The notes under the pieces: model-generated | Databases searched by the model: none | What the model was told of the DNA's origin: nothing | What the model saw: only the letters and a program-made list of their open reading frames with translations | Part shown: in pieces, positions 34,918 to 45,312 of the stretch | How the letters are laid out: each line of letters begins with the position of its first letter | Position numbering within the stretch: position 1 is the first letter of the stretch | NCBI GenBank assembly: GCA_905233135.1 | Contig: CAJOCQ010000007.1 | Coordinates: forward strand, 1-64,000 | Length of the DNA stretch: 64,000 nt | Source: an uncultured Selenomonadaceae bacterium | Lineage (GTDB): Bacteria > Bacillota > Negativicutes > Selenomonadales > Selenomonadaceae | Reading direction: 5' to 3' | Made by a program: the position numbers and the translations under genes

Positions 34918-35028
34918 CGTTACTTCATAATATTTTGCTGAAGTAAAATTTACCGCTCGAATAAGGTTCGAAATTCGGAAAGTTCCGGTGCCGAAATCGG
35001 CGAGTTCATCTTTTTTGGAGGTGTTTAT
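34918..35028 (+). ncRNA. Probable L21 ribosomal-protein leader
   Basis: Between the promoter and rplU lie stems ACTTC/GAAGT, CGAAT/ATTCG and CCG/CGG followed by a T run just before the GGAGG site, which is the layout of an L21-type autoregulatory leader in Firmicutes. The assignment rests on position and stems; I have not aligned it to the family. Confidence 0.5.
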
Positions 35029-35032
35029 TTTA

Positions 35033-35344
35033 ATGTATGCTATTATTAAAACAGGCGGCAAACAATACAAAGTTTCTGAAGGCGACGAAATTATTGTTGA
35101 AAAATTGGAAGTCGAAGAAAATTCTTCCGTAACTTTTGAGGAAGTTTTGGGGATTTTCGACGGCGAAAACGTCAAAGTCGGTAAACCCGTTATCGAAGGC
35201 GCAAAAGTTACTGCAACCGTTGTCAAAAACGGTAAAGGTCCCAAAATTCGTATCTTCAAATACAAACATAAAACAAATTACCGCCGCCGCGCAGGGCATC
35301 GCCAACCGTTTACCAAAGTTAAAATCGAAAAAATCGAGGGCTGA
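35033..35344 (+). CDS. rplU: 50S ribosomal protein L21
   Basis: A 103-aa ribosomal protein with the typical N-terminus [14 protein letters not shown] and the C-terminal [22 protein letters not shown] segment that binds 23S rRNA. ATG at 35033 follows GGAGGTG. It is the first gene of the conserved L21-Prp-L27 operon and is followed 3 nt later by prp. It may control its own leader. Confidence 0.97.
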   Translation: MYAIIKTGGKQYKVSEGDEIIVEKLEVEENSSVTFEEVLGIFDGENVKVGKPVIEGAKVTATVVKNGKGPKIRIFKYKHKTNYRRRAGHRQPFTKVKIEKIEG

Positions 35345-35347
35345 TTT

Positions 35348-35659
35348 ATGATTAACGCGGAGATTTACAGGCACGAAGGTGGCAGAATTACCGGCTTTTT
35401 GATTGACGGGCACGCCAACACCGCACCGCACGGTCAGGATATTTACTGCGCGGGAGTTTCTACCGTTACGCAGTCCGCCTACCTTTGTATTGTCCAACAT
35501 TTGAACCGCGATATTGAAGGCGAATCTTCCAGCGGGCGTTTAATGTTAAAGTTAAAAACGCCGCCCGATGATTTAACTGAAGCCGTCTTTCAAACAATGC
35601 TTATAGGTCTGCGCGAAATTGAAAAATTAGCTCCGCAAGCTCTCAAAGTTATTGAATAG
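35348..35659 (+). CDS. prp: Ribosomal-processing cysteine protease Prp
   Basis: A 103-aa cysteine protease that removes the N-terminal extension of L27 in Firmicutes. The catalytic residues are in GHANTAPHGQDIYCAGVS (His in GHA and Cys in YCAGVS). It is sandwiched between rplU and rpmA, and the L27 here carries the matching cleavage site, so the whole processing pair is present. Small spacing suggests one transcript. Confidence 0.93.
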   Translation: MINAEIYRHEGGRITGFLIDGHANTAPHGQDIYCAGVSTVTQSAYLCIVQHLNRDIEGESSSGRLMLKLKTPPDDLTEAVFQTMLIGLREIEKLAPQALKVIE

Positions 35660-35671
35660 AGGTGAATTTTA

Positions 35672-35980
35672 ATGTTGCAATTTGATTTACAACTTTTCGC
35701 ACATAAAAAGGGCGTCAGCTCCACTCGTAACGGGCGCGACAGCGAATCCAAACGCTTGGGCGTCAAGGAACAAGCAGGCACCGTTGTTACTGCAGGAAGT
35801 ATTTTGGTTCGTCAACGCGGCACTCATTTTCACGCAGGCTTGAATGTCGGGCGCGGTAATGATGATACTCTCTACGCAAAAATTGACGGCAAGGTTGCTT
35901 TTGAACGCAAAGGCAAATTCCAACGCAAAATCAGCGTTTATGCAGTTGAAAAACCTGCTGCAGTTTCTGTCGCAAAATAA
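35672..35980 (+). CDS. rpmA: 50S ribosomal protein L27 with cleavable N-terminus
   Basis: A 102-aa L27 with the Firmicute-type extension MLQFDLQLF preceding the mature [15 protein letters not shown] start. Prp cleaves after Phe, exposing the N-terminus that reaches the peptidyl-transferase centre. The conserved [10 protein letters not shown] and RGNDDTL segments are present. The ATG has GAGGTG. Two terminators follow. Confidence 0.97.
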   Translation: MLQFDLQLFAHKKGVSSTRNGRDSESKRLGVKEQAGTVVTAGSILVRQRGTHFHAGLNVGRGNDDTLYAKIDGKVAFERKGKFQRKISVYAVEKPAAVSVAK

Positions 35981-36000
35981 TTTCATAAAAATAAAAAAAG

Positions 36001-36087
36001 AACACGGCACGCTAAATTTAATTTGGCAGTTGCCGCGTTTTTTTTGCAAATAAAAAAGCCCGCCGAGTTTTTCGACGGGCAATTTTT
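36001..36087. terminator. Two consecutive terminators after rpmA
   Basis: First: AACACGGCA (36001-36009) pairs with TGCCGCGTT (36030-36038), then T8. Second: GCCCG (36058-36062) pairs with CGGGC (36076-36080), then a T run. Confidence 0.8.
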
Positions 36088-36189
36088 TTGCGCCTTTCGC
36101 GCAGATTTAAATTTTATTTTTTATTTTCTCCGTAAGTTAAGAATGTTGAATCTTGCGCGAGATTTTTATTGTATAATTTTAAATTTCGA

Positions 36190-37290
36190 TAACTGCGAAT
36201 TTTTGTTCGGTGATTGAATCCAAATTTGTATCGTCAGTCATAAAGTTGTTATCGTAAGCAAATCGAGCGTCCCGGAATAAGTTTAAATGCTGCCGCGTTT
36301 ACTTTGGTTACGTCGACATAATCTGCAAGGTCAATTTCTTTACCTTTAAAAGAACTTGTTGCAGTTAAAGTTGCGCCCTTGACAGAAATACTTTCGTCAT
36401 TTGCAAAAATTCGCCGTCGGAATCAATAACGTTAATTTGTTTGTATTTTCCGCCTTTGACAGTGATAAAGCAGTTGGAAGTTTACAAAATAATATCAGAA
36501 CCTGAAATTGAAGAGTCGGCAATTTCGCCGTTGCTGATTTGAATTTTATCTGCGCCGGGCGTGTAGTCGGTAATATAATAGCCGTTTGCAATGTGAACCA
36601 AAATATTATTGCCCGCGTCGCCCGTCAAGGTATCATTGCATAGCCGCTTGAAATTGCATCGTTACCAATATTGCCTGAAACAGTATTTGTGCCTTTGCCC
36701 GCGCTGATTGAATTTACCGCCGTGTTGACGATAATCATAATGTCATTTGTAACGGCGGAGGCATTAACTTTCGTAACTGTTGAAGAATAGCTCTTCAAGT
36801 CAATCATATTGTCATCAAAATTTTTGTCAGCTGTCAAAACTGCACCGTTAATTGTTAGGCGGCCGTTGAGTTGTAACATTTTTGCTTGAGGCTTTGTTAC
36901 TGTTTGAAATAGTTCCTTCCATATTGTTTGAATTTGCGGCAGAGGCATTTTCTGAAGCTTGTTTGGCAAGATAGCGCAGGAACATATAATCAAGCTGCCG
37001 TTTTCGGGAACGATTGAATTTGCAGTTTTAGTGGCAGTGTCGCTCGCGTCCGCGCCGCTGATTGTGCCCGTATCTTAAATTAATTTCGCAGTAATTGGTT
37101 AAGAAATTACTTGCACCGTCTGTATTTGACAATCAAGAATCATTTGATAAATAACCGCTTAAAGTATCGTTGCAGCCGCCGTAACTTGTGCAGTGATACC
37201 GCCTGTTGTTGATTGTATCATTGCCCGAAGTCAAATACGTTGCCAAATGTTGAATTTCAAAATTTAACGCCTGCATCTCAAACGCTCTTT
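36190..37290 (-). pseudogene. Decayed RTX-like repetitive surface-protein gene
   Basis: The minus strand carries fragments in several frames, with stops and frameshifts between them, of a protein with RTX-like calcium-binding repeats: SGNDTINN-like, GKGTNTVSGNIGNDAISSGY, DTLTGDAGNN followed by DYTPGADKIQI and similar. The longest open fragments are 36625-36993 and 36397-36591. No intact gene can be assembled. Such repeats are common in large exported proteins of Negativicutes; this is the worn remainder of one, or of several. Nothing else is seen between about 36090 and 37380. Confidence 0.7.
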
Positions 37291-37388
37291 TCAAAAAATA
37301 ACAAAATTAACTTTTCCGAAATATTCTTGGAAATTTTAACATTTGCAAATTGGCGCGTCAATTTTTCTAATTAAATTTTCAGAAACAA

Positions 37389-37416
37389 AAAAGCTCGACC
37401 TTTCAGCCGAGCTTAC
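37389..37416 (-). terminator. Terminator of the leuCD operon
   Basis: AAGCTCG (37391-37397) pairs with CGAGCTT (37408-37414), with a T run on the minus strand just past the stop of leuD. Confidence 0.75.
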
Positions 37417-37426
37417 AAAAAATTTT

Positions 37427-37927
37427 TTACGCAGATAAAGTGCCTTTTTCCTTGACGAAATTAATTAAGCCGCCGGTCTGCGCTATTCCCTGTACGAAGG
37501 GCGGCAACGGGTGCGCTTTAAAAGTTTCGCCCGTTGTAACATTTTCAATAGTGCCTGTATCAGTATCGATTTTCAAAATATCATTGGCGGAGATTTTTTC
37601 TACCGCGTCGCCAATTTCCAAAAGCGGCAAGCCGATATTTATTCCGTTACGATAAAAAATTCTTGCGAAGGACGCCGCAATTACAACGGGGATGCCGCTT
37701 GCCTTAATTGCAACGGGAGCATGCTCGCGGCTTGAACCGCAGCCGAAATTTTTTCCGCCAACCATTATATCGCCCGCCTTGACATTCGCCGCAAATGTTT
37801 CGTCAATGTCAACCATACAATGTTTCGCCAATTCCGCCGGGTCAAATGTATTCAAATAGCGCGCGGGTATGATAACATCAGTATCAATGTTATCGCCGTA
37901 ACGCCAAACTTTGCCTTCAACTTTCAT
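37427..37927 (-). CDS. leuD: 3-isopropylmalate dehydratase small subunit
   Basis: A 166-aa small subunit that completes the isopropylmalate isomerase of leucine biosynthesis. It shows the typical start [26 protein letters not shown] and the swivelling-domain segment [15 protein letters not shown]. It directly abuts leuC with no spacer, so the two are translated together. The length and motifs match the LeuD subtype of Firmicutes and archaea. Confidence 0.92.
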   Translation of the reverse strand: MKVEGKVWRYGDNIDTDVIIPARYLNTFDPAELAKHCMVDIDETFAANVKAGDIMVGGKNFGCGSSREHAPVAIKASGIPVVIAASFARIFYRNGINIGLPLLEIGDAVEKISANDILKIDTDTGTIENVTTGETFKAHPLPPFVQGIAQTGGLINFVKEKGTLSA

Positions 37928-39175
37928 TTAAATCACTCCAATTTTGCCTAAAACTGCAGAGCAAGCTGCAACGTACGGACCCGCCAAATAAACTTCGCTG
38001 TCAACGTGTCCCATACGCCCTCTAAAATTCCTGTTGGTAGTTGAAACGCAACGTTCGCCCGCCGCCAAAATTCCCATATAGCCGCCTAAACACGGTCCGC
38101 AAGTAGGACAACTTACCACGCAGCCCGCGTCAATAAAAATATCAATCCACTTGCAACGAATCGCTTCCTTGTAAATTTCTTGACTGCCGGGAATGACTAT
38201 GCAGCGCACGTCGGGATGAATTTTTCTACCCTTCAAAATCCCCGCCGCAATTTGTAAATCTTCAAGCCGCCCGTTCGTGCAAGAACCAATTACAACTTGA
38301 TTAATTTTTATTTCGCCGAGTTCGTCGACCGCTTTAACATTTTCTGGCAAATGCGGCAACGCTACGACAGGTTTTAATTCGCTCAAATTAATTTCTACAG
38401 TTTGACAATATTTCGCGCCTTCGTCGGCGTTGGTCGGCGTGTAGGGATAATTCACGCGGCAACCAATATAAAATTGCGTAATTTCGTCAAAGGGGAAAAT
38501 TCCCGCCTTGCCGCCCGCCTCAATCGCCATATTTGAAATTGTCAGCCTGTCAGTCATTGTAAGTTCTTTGACGCCTTCGCCGCTGAATTCCAAAGTTTTA
38601 TATAACGCGCCGTCAACGCCAATTTTTCCAATCAATGTTAAAATAACGTCCTTGCCGCTGATATTTTTCGGCTTTTTGCCAGTCAGTTTAACGTTGATAC
38701 TTTCGGGAACTTTAAACCACGCTTTGCCCGTCGCAAGTCCAACAGCCAAATCAGTTGTACCTACGCCCGTTGAAAAAGCATTAACCGCGCCGTAAGTGCA
38801 AGTATGAGAATCCGCACCAATGATTAACATACCCGGTGCAACAATTCCAAATTCAGGCAAGATAACGTGTTCAATCCCTACGCGCCCCGCCTCGTAGTAA
38901 TGTTTAATTTTATTTTTTTTGGCGAAGTCGCGCATAATTTTTGCAAGTTCGGAGCTTTTAATATCTTTTGCGGGTTGGAAGTGGTCGGGGATTAACGCAA
39001 TTTTATTTGCGTTAAAAACGGGCTTGCCGATTTTTTCAAATTCTTTGATTGAAGGCGGGCCCGTTACGTCATTTGCCATAACCAAATCTAAATCACAAAT
39101 GACAAGTTGCCCCGCTTCGACTTCTGCCAAGCCCGCGTGCCGCGCAATTATTTTTTCGCTAATCGTCATTGCCAT
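37928..39175 (-). CDS. leuC: 3-isopropylmalate dehydratase large subunit
   Basis: A 415-aa aconitase-superfamily subunit holding the [4Fe-4S] cluster. Visible motifs: [11 protein letters not shown] (substrate/cluster region), VIGSCTNGR with one cluster Cys, and CPTCGPC-type [12 protein letters not shown] with the other two. With LeuD it isomerises 2- to 3-isopropylmalate. Homoaconitase activity is the alternative for this subtype. Starts at MAMTISEK with GGGAG upstream; an ATG two codons later is also possible. No other leu genes lie in the window. Confidence 0.92.
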   Translation of the reverse strand: MAMTISEKIIARHAGLAEVEAGQLVICDLDLVMANDVTGPPSIKEFEKIGKPVFNANKIALIPDHFQPAKDIKSSELAKIMRDFAKKNKIKHYYEAGRVGIEHVILPEFGIVAPGMLIIGADSHTCTYGAVNAFSTGVGTTDLAVGLATGKAWFKVPESINVKLTGKKPKNISGKDVILTLIGKIGVDGALYKTLEFSGEGVKELTMTDRLTISNMAIEAGGKAGIFPFDEITQFYIGCRVNYPYTPTNADEGAKYCQTVEINLSELKPVVALPHLPENVKAVDELGEIKINQVVIGSCTNGRLEDLQIAAGILKGRKIHPDVRCIVIPGSQEIYKEAIRCKWIDIFIDAGCVVSCPTCGPCLGGYMGILAAGERCVSTTNRNFRGRMGHVDSEVYLAGPYVAACSAVLGKIGVI

Positions 39176-39202
39176 TTTATCACTCTCCCAAAAAAATTTT
39201 TT

Positions 39203-40505
39203 CTAAAATTGCCCGATTGTATTCGGCGCGTAGCGTTTTTGAATGTCCCTGAAAACAGAATCTTTTTTCTGCAAATCCAGCGGGATTTTATAACCCAACT
39301 TGAATAAGAAAGTATCTTTTAAAAATTTATCGTACTGAAAATCTTTGTAGGGCAGATTCAACCTTTCAAACAAATCCAGCACAAAAATATTGTTGACTGG
39401 CAATTCATCCATTTCCTTTTTGACGAATGGAATGTTATCGTACGCAATGTCAATAGTATAATCCAACAACAGATATTCAATCAGTTCGTTAAATTCCTGC
39501 CAATACTCGTTAAAAAGTTTTTTCGCAAAGGCAAAAAGCGGATTATGCAAAATCGCCGTGCCTTGAATAAAGCCCGCCCATCTGCCGTAAGACGCAAGAA
39601 AAGCGCACATACCGAAATTGTCTTTTTCCTTGTAAAATCTTTGCGTGAAAAAATCCATTTTCAAAAAGCGTTTATAATTTTCAAGCGGCTTGGTAACTAA
39701 AACTGTAGCGTCAAGCCACAAGCCGCCGAATTTCTCTAACAAATTTACTCTGATAATATCTGAAAAATGCGTTCTTGTTATACTCCCCCCTTGAACTTTT
39801 CAATTACATATTCTGGAAGTGTAACATAATCAGAAAAATTATTTTCGTCGATAAAGCAAATTTTGTAGGAGCCGGCGTTCTTTTTCAAATTTCGTAACAG
39901 ACGCGGGCGAGTGGAATTAAATTTTCTTCGCCCTGAAACCAACAGTACCAAATTTTAAAATCCTTCGGCGCAACTTTCGGGCAATTTGTATTTTTGATTG
40001 AAACGGCGGAATATTTTTCTTGCAGGAAATTTTTAATATGTAAATTGCGGCGAATGTTGGCGCGCGTGTTTAAATTTAAATTTTTCAGCTTATTAAAGCT
40101 GTTAAACTTTTCAAAGTCTTCGCGCAGATTCTGCGACCATAAATCTTGATTGACGCGCGCTTGAAAATTTTCAACATCGCCGAACAAAAGAAACGTCAAT
40201 GCAAAATATTGTTGCTGAATCGGATTTTTATGAGCGTCTGCGAATTGCTTAATTTACAAGCACATATTTTTAACTTGTTCGGGCGGCACGTTCAAATATT
40301 GAAAAATATATGCCAGTTTCCAATATTCGGTGTACCAATCTTGCAAATGAAGTTCAGAAATTTTTTCAGGCGGAAAATTAAGCAAGCGATTGGTTATCAG
40401 AATGAATTGCTCCGAAAAATCGGCTTCGGTTTCTTGAATAATTTCTTGCCCGAAAGTTTCTAAATCGGGGATAATTTTTTCTGCCAAAACAAACGCTCCC
40501 TTCAA
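39203..40505 (-). pseudogene. Frameshifted copy of the capsular-polysaccharide-type glycosyltransferase
   Basis: Three open fragments (40505-40254, 40199-39885, 39742-39203) in different frames together match the intact 432-aa protein encoded just upstream: LLNFPPEKISELHLQDWY, LWSQNLREDFEKFNSFNKL and FGGLWLDATVLVTKPLENY. Frameshifts fall near 40255, near 39895 and at a run of six C at 39785-39790 (six G on the coding strand; seven would keep the frame). So this is a duplicate that has decayed; it is unlikely to make a product. Confidence 0.85.
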
Positions 40506-40511
40506 AAATTT

Positions 40512-41810
40512 TTATTGGACGCCGTAACGTTTTTTTATTGCATCGAACACCGTACCGGGAGCTTGCAAATCTATATTCGCCTTCCAATTCAATTTATTTA
40601 AAAAATTGCCCTTAAAAATTTTTTCGTAGGGATATTGCGAATAGGGCAAATTTAAAATCTTGAGCAAACTCCAAACGCGGTTATTGTTAATCGGCACATC
40701 GTCAAGAAATTTTTTAACTACGGGAATATTTTCATACGCCATATCAATCATATAATCCATTAAAACATAATCTATAACGTCATCGTAATCCCGCCAATAT
40801 TCGTTGTAAAATTCCTTCATAAAGGCGAAAAGCGGGTTATGCAAAATCGCCGCGCCTTGAATAAAGCCCGCCCATCTGCCGTAAGAAGGCGTTGTAATGT
40901 AAGGGCAGAAGCTGCTTTTTTCTTGGAAAAATTTTTGCGTATAGAAAGGCATTTTCCAAAATTCTTTGTAATTTTCCAGCGGTTCTGTAACCAAAACAGT
41001 TGAATCAAGCCATAAGCCGCCATATTGTTCCAGCAAATTTATTCTGATAATATCTGAAAAATGCGCACGCGAAATTTTGCCTTCGGAAAATTTTTTTAAA
41101 ATATGTTCAGGCAATGTAACATAATCTGCAAAATTTTTTTCGTCAATGAAAACGATTTTGTATTTGCCCGCGTTAAATTTCAAGCTGTTGTAGCAACATT
41201 GAATAACGGGCGGGAGATTTTCTTCGCCCTGCAACCAACAAAAATAAATTTGATAATGTTTGGGCGAAACTTTCGGGCAAGTTTTGTCATTAACTTTTGA
41301 ATCTGCGTATTTTTTTATTAAGTCGGCGTATTTGTTGAACAGGAAATTTTTAATTTGTTGGTTGCGGCGGACGTTCGCTCTTATTCGCAAATCTGCGGCA
41401 AGCCCCGTCAACTTATTAAAATTAAAAAATGTATCGAAGTCCTCGCGCAGATTTTTTGACCAAAGATTTTTGTTGATAAGCGCGTTAAATTCTTTAATTT
41501 TGCCGCAAATCAAAAGCGCAAATGCAATATATTGACGCTTTACGGGATTTTGTTCACGGTTGGCAACTTCGATTAATTGTTTTGCCAAATTTTCTCGATT
41601 CTGCGGCGGCTCGTTTATGTACTGCACAAAATCTAAAATTTTCCAATACGCTCCGTACCAATCCTGCAAATGCAATTCAGAAATTTTTTCGGGCGAAAAA
41701 TTAATTAAACGCTCGGTAAGTTTTGCGCGTTGCACAGGTAAACTTTCTTTTAATTCTTTATTAATTTCCTGCGCAAAAAATTCTACATCAGGGATAATTT
41801 TTTCTTCCAA
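40512..41810 (-). CDS. Capsular polysaccharide synthesis-type glycosyltransferase
   Basis: A 432-aa protein. The C-terminal half matches the Caps_synth glycosyltransferase family: HYQIYFCWLQGEENLPP, then RAHFSDIIRINLLEQYGGLWLDSTVLVTEPL with a DxT/DxD-like metal/sugar-binding segment, and GRWAGFIQGAAILHNPLF. The N-terminal ~160 residues are helical and unique. It would transfer a sugar in cell-surface polysaccharide synthesis; donor and acceptor are unknown. The ATG has AAAGGAG. Next to it lies a broken copy, so the locus arose by tandem duplication. Confidence 0.83.
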   Translation of the reverse strand: MEEKIIPDVEFFAQEINKELKESLPVQRAKLTERLINFSPEKISELHLQDWYGAYWKILDFVQYINEPPQNRENLAKQLIEVANREQNPVKRQYIAFALLICGKIKEFNALINKNLWSKNLREDFDTFFNFNKLTGLAADLRIRANVRRNQQIKNFLFNKYADLIKKYADSKVNDKTCPKVSPKHYQIYFCWLQGEENLPPVIQCCYNSLKFNAGKYKIVFIDEKNFADYVTLPEHILKKFSEGKISRAHFSDIIRINLLEQYGGLWLDSTVLVTEPLENYKEFWKMPFYTQKFFQEKSSFCPYITTPSYGRWAGFIQGAAILHNPLFAFMKEFYNEYWRDYDDVIDYVLMDYMIDMAYENIPVVKKFLDDVPINNNRVWSLLKILNLPYSQYPYEKIFKGNFLNKLNWKANIDLQAPGTVFDAIKKRYGVQ

Positions 41811-41907
41811 AATAAATTCTCCTTTCCAAAATATAACGCGCCAATTATAGCACTGTTTTATAAATTAGGGCAAATTTGTATTTTACATTTTAATTTAATT
41901 TAAATTT

Positions 41908-44082
41908 TTAATTTGTGGTAAGCGGGTCAAAATCAATTTGAACATTCGGCGAAATTTGCAAATTGTGTAGGCGCAAAAAGCCGCGCACAATTTCCAAATC
42001 CGCAGTCTTTATCAGTACGACAAATCTAAATTCGCCGCGCAAATTTTCAATCGCCGCCGGGATTGGTCCAAAAATTTCTTGCCGCGTTGCAGAATTTGTT
42101 GCAACTTCCAACTTGAAACTGTTGACGATTCTTTCTGCCGCGTCAAAAATTTTTTCTTTGTTCTTCGACGTGAAAATTAATTTGACGAGGCGCGAAAACG
42201 GCGGGAAAAATAAAAATTCACGCTTTGAAATTTCGGCGTCGTAAAAAGATTTAAAATCTTGTTGGCAGGCGAATTTAACTGCGTCGGCTTCAGTGTTGTA
42301 AGTTTGTACAATGACTTTTCCCGGCAAATCGCCGCGCCCTGCGCGCCCTGCCGCTTGCGTTATCAAGTCAAAACACTCTTCAGCCGCGCGAAAGTCGGGA
42401 AAATTTAAAACAGAATCCGCGCTCAAAATTCCAACCGCCGTGACGTTCGGAATATCGTGCCCTTTCGCAACCATTTTTGTACCAAACAAAATATCAAAAT
42501 CGCCGCGCCGAAATGATTCTAAAATTTCATCATACGCAAATTTTTTGGCGGTAGTGTCTCTGTCCATTCGCAAAATTTTCGCTTGCGGCAATTCCTCGCT
42601 TAAAATTTCCTCAAGCTTTTGTGTACCCGTGCCGAAATATTTAATTCGCTTGCTGCCGCACTTCGGACAAATTTTCGGCGGAATTTTTTCAACTTCGCAG
42701 TAATGACATTTCAAAGTTTTGTCGGTAATGTGATAATGCATAGGGAGCCCGCATTCTGGACATCGAACAGTTTCGCCGCAATCCCTGCACATTACAAAAG
42801 TTGAATAGCCGCGCTTGTTCAAAAGTAAAATTGCCTGCTGCTGATTTTTCAAAGTTTCTTCCAACAAATTTTTCAGCGCAAAACTTAAAACACTTTTATT
42901 GCCGGCTTTTAATTCAACGCGCATATCAACGCATTCAACCTGCGGCAAAGGATTATTTGAAATCCTGTGCGAAAATTCAAGATAAAAAAGCTTGCCGCTT
43001 TTTGCGCGGTAATAAGTTTCAAAGCTCGGCGTAGCACTGCCGAAAATTATTACCGCGTTTTGAATTTTGGCGAACTGTTCCGCGATAATTTTTGCGTGGT
43101 AGAAAGGCGGCGCGTCCTGCTTGTAGGAGCTGTCCTGTTCTTCGTCAACAACAATCAAGCCGATATTGTCAAGCGGCGTAAAAAGCGCGGAGCGCGCTCC
43201 AATTACAATTCCAACTTCGCCCTTGCGAATTTTATAAAAAATATCATTGCGCTCGGCGATACTCAAGCCGCTGTGAATAACCGTAACTTCCGAAAAGTGC
43301 GCTTTGAAACTTTTGACAATTTGCCCCGTCAAAGAAATTTCCGGCACCAAAATTAAAGCACTTCTGCCGAGTTGCCGCGCAATTTTTGTAAGTTCAATAT
43401 AAACCTGCGTTTTGCCGCTGCCCGTTACGCCGTGCAGTAAAAAGCCCGCGTGCATTTTCGATTTTATAAAAAGTTGTACCGTGTCAACTGCTTTTTTTTG
43501 TTCGGCAGTAAGCGTAATATTTTTTTGTACGGCGTCAACATTTGCGTAACTGTCGCGCAGGATTCGGCGACTTTCCTTGACGATTAAATTTTTTTCCAGC
43601 AATTTTTTTATTATGGAAGAACTTTTAATTTCTTTTAACGGAATTTCGCCGCGTTCGCGCAGATTCTGCAAAAAATTTTCTTGCGTCTTTGTAAGTTTTG
43701 TTTCAGAAAAAATTTCTGCAGGCTTTATAAAAATTTCGGTTTTCGGCGGAATTTTTTTGCTGTGAGTGCCCGCCATAAAAAGTGCCATTGCCTGCGAGAG
43801 CGGGCATAAATAAAAATCCGCTATCCAACTTGCCATTGCGAACATTGGAGGCGTAAACCAAATTTCATTATCTACAACGTCAAAAATTTCTTTCAGCTCA
43901 AAGTCAAATTTTTTGTCCGTGTCTTTGACTTCCATAATAAAGCCGTCAACAATTTTTGCGCCAAATGGTACTATGACGCGCCAACCTTTTTTCAGGAAAG
44001 AAAATTTTTGCGGCACGACGTAAGTATAAACTTGAAAAATATTTTTCGCGGCAAGATTTACGCAAATTTCAGCAGTCAGCAT
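41908..44082 (-). CDS. priA: Primosomal protein N' (replication restart helicase)
   Basis: A 724-aa superfamily 2 helicase that reloads the replisome at stalled forks. It has the DNA-binding N-terminal domain, Walker A GVTGSGKT near residue 217, DEEQD (motif II), and GSATPS (motif III). The Cys-rich zinc insertion is intact (CRDCGETVRCPECG ... CHYCEVEK ... CPKCGSKRI). Near the C-terminus GTKMVAKGHD and QAAGRAGRG helicase motifs are present. ATG follows GAGGTGG. This is a housekeeping enzyme; the gene stands alone. Confidence 0.95.
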   Translation of the reverse strand: MLTAEICVNLAAKNIFQVYTYVVPQKFSFLKKGWRVIVPFGAKIVDGFIMEVKDTDKKFDFELKEIFDVVDNEIWFTPPMFAMASWIADFYLCPLSQAMALFMAGTHSKKIPPKTEIFIKPAEIFSETKLTKTQENFLQNLRERGEIPLKEIKSSSIIKKLLEKNLIVKESRRILRDSYANVDAVQKNITLTAEQKKAVDTVQLFIKSKMHAGFLLHGVTGSGKTQVYIELTKIARQLGRSALILVPEISLTGQIVKSFKAHFSEVTVIHSGLSIAERNDIFYKIRKGEVGIVIGARSALFTPLDNIGLIVVDEEQDSSYKQDAPPFYHAKIIAEQFAKIQNAVIIFGSATPSFETYYRAKSGKLFYLEFSHRISNNPLPQVECVDMRVELKAGNKSVLSFALKNLLEETLKNQQQAILLLNKRGYSTFVMCRDCGETVRCPECGLPMHYHITDKTLKCHYCEVEKIPPKICPKCGSKRIKYFGTGTQKLEEILSEELPQAKILRMDRDTTAKKFAYDEILESFRRGDFDILFGTKMVAKGHDIPNVTAVGILSADSVLNFPDFRAAEECFDLITQAAGRAGRGDLPGKVIVQTYNTEADAVKFACQQDFKSFYDAEISKREFLFFPPFSRLVKLIFTSKNKEKIFDAAERIVNSFKLEVATNSATRQEIFGPIPAAIENLRGEFRFVVLIKTADLEIVRGFLRLHNLQISPNVQIDFDPLTTN

Positions 44083-44207
44083 TTTACCACCTCAAATGGA
44101 AATGCATTTTAACATTTATAAATTTCGCTTGCAAATTTTCTACAGAATGTTAAAAAAGAACGAAAGAATTTATATAAAAATAAGCATTTTGAGAAATAAA
44201 AAAATTA

Positions 44208-44237
44208 TTGTTGCGACTATAGAAAATATGATATAAT
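44208..44237 (+). promoter_or_regulatory. Possible promoter of the TAXI gene
   Basis: Perfect -10 TATAAT (44232-44237) with a weak -35 TTGTTG (44208-44213) at 18 nt. Confidence 0.5.
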
Positions 44238-44265
44238 TTTAAAAAATTTTTAAGGAGTGTTAATA

Positions 44266-45237
44266 ATGAAGTTGCCAAAAATTTTTAAAAGCATTTTGAC
44301 GGCGGGGCTTGCAGTGGCAATGGCTGTAGGCGTTGCAGGTTGCGGCACTAACAGCGACCAAAGTGAAAACTTTTTAAACATTGCAACGGGCGGCACTGCG
44401 GGAACTTATTACCCGATTGGCGGAGCTATTGCCGAAATTGTCAACAAAGACGTTCAAGGCGTCAATGCAAGCGCGCAAAGTACGGGGGCTTCAGTTGCCA
44501 ATATCAATATGTTGCAAGACGGGCAAGTTGAAATGGCGATTGTCCAAAATGACATTACCTATTACGCCGTAAACGGTTTAAATATGTTCGACGGCAAAAA
44601 GGTTGAAAATCTGCGCGGCGTTGCTTCGCTTTATCCCGAAACTTGCCAATTTGTAACTTTGGTTGATTCTGGAATTATGTCAATAGCTGATTTGAAGGGC
44701 AAAAGAGTTGCAGTCGGCGCGGCAGGCAGCGGCGTTGAAGCAAACGTTAAACAAATTCTTCAAGCATACGGTTTAACTTACGATGACATTGAAGAGCAAT
44801 TTTTATCCTTCGCTGAAGGCGCGAACGCTTTAAAAAACGGCACTGTTGATGTTGCTTGCGTAACTGCAGGTTATCCTACCGCCTCAATTCAAGACGTTGC
44901 CTCGCAAAGAAAAATTCGACTTATCCCGCTTGACGAAGAAAAAATTACCGCGCTTACTATCGATTATCCTTTCTACACAAGGACAGTTATTCCCGGCGGA
45001 ATTTATCAAGGCTTTGAAAACGAAGTACCCGCTGTCAGCGTAATGGCAATTCTTGTTGCAACTGACAAAATGGACGATAAAACAGGCTACAACGTAACAA
45101 AGGCTATTTTCTCAAATACCGATAAACTCGTTGCGGCGCATTCGGCGGCTAAATCCATTGAAAAGAAAACTGCGCTTGCAGGTATGGGCTTTATCAAAAT
45201 GAATGACGGCGCAGAAAAATTCCTCAAAGAACAATGA
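44266..45237 (+). CDS. TAXI-family TRAP transporter solute-binding lipoprotein
   Basis: A 323-aa lipoprotein: signal peptide with lipobox VAGC (cleaved at the Cys near residue 25), then a substrate-binding domain of the TAXI type (ATGGTAGTYYPIGGAIA). It would capture a small organic acid or amino acid at the inner membrane for a TRAP permease. No TRAP permease subunit is encoded next to it, so the gene is an orphan or uses a distant partner. ATG follows AAGGAG. A strong terminator follows. Confidence 0.9.
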   Translation: MKLPKIFKSILTAGLAVAMAVGVAGCGTNSDQSENFLNIATGGTAGTYYPIGGAIAEIVNKDVQGVNASAQSTGASVANINMLQDGQVEMAIVQNDITYYAVNGLNMFDGKKVENLRGVASLYPETCQFVTLVDSGIMSIADLKGKRVAVGAAGSGVEANVKQILQAYGLTYDDIEEQFLSFAEGANALKNGTVDVACVTAGYPTASIQDVASQRKIRLIPLDEEKITALTIDYPFYTRTVIPGGIYQGFENEVPAVSVMAILVATDKMDDKTGYNVTKAIFSNTDKLVAAHSAAKSIEKKTALAGMGFIKMNDGAEKFLKEQ

Positions 45238-45266
45238 TACTTAATAGTTAGCAGTTAATAGTAAAA

Positions 45267-45312
45267 AACTCCTGCCGGAATTTTAAAAATTCTCAAGCGG
45301 GAGTTTTTTTAT
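45267..45312. terminator. Terminator shared by the TAXI and HNH genes
   Basis: AACTCCTGC (45267-45275) pairs with GCGGGAGTT (45297-45305) and is flanked by A and T runs. A similar hairpin stands at 46761. Confidence 0.8.
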
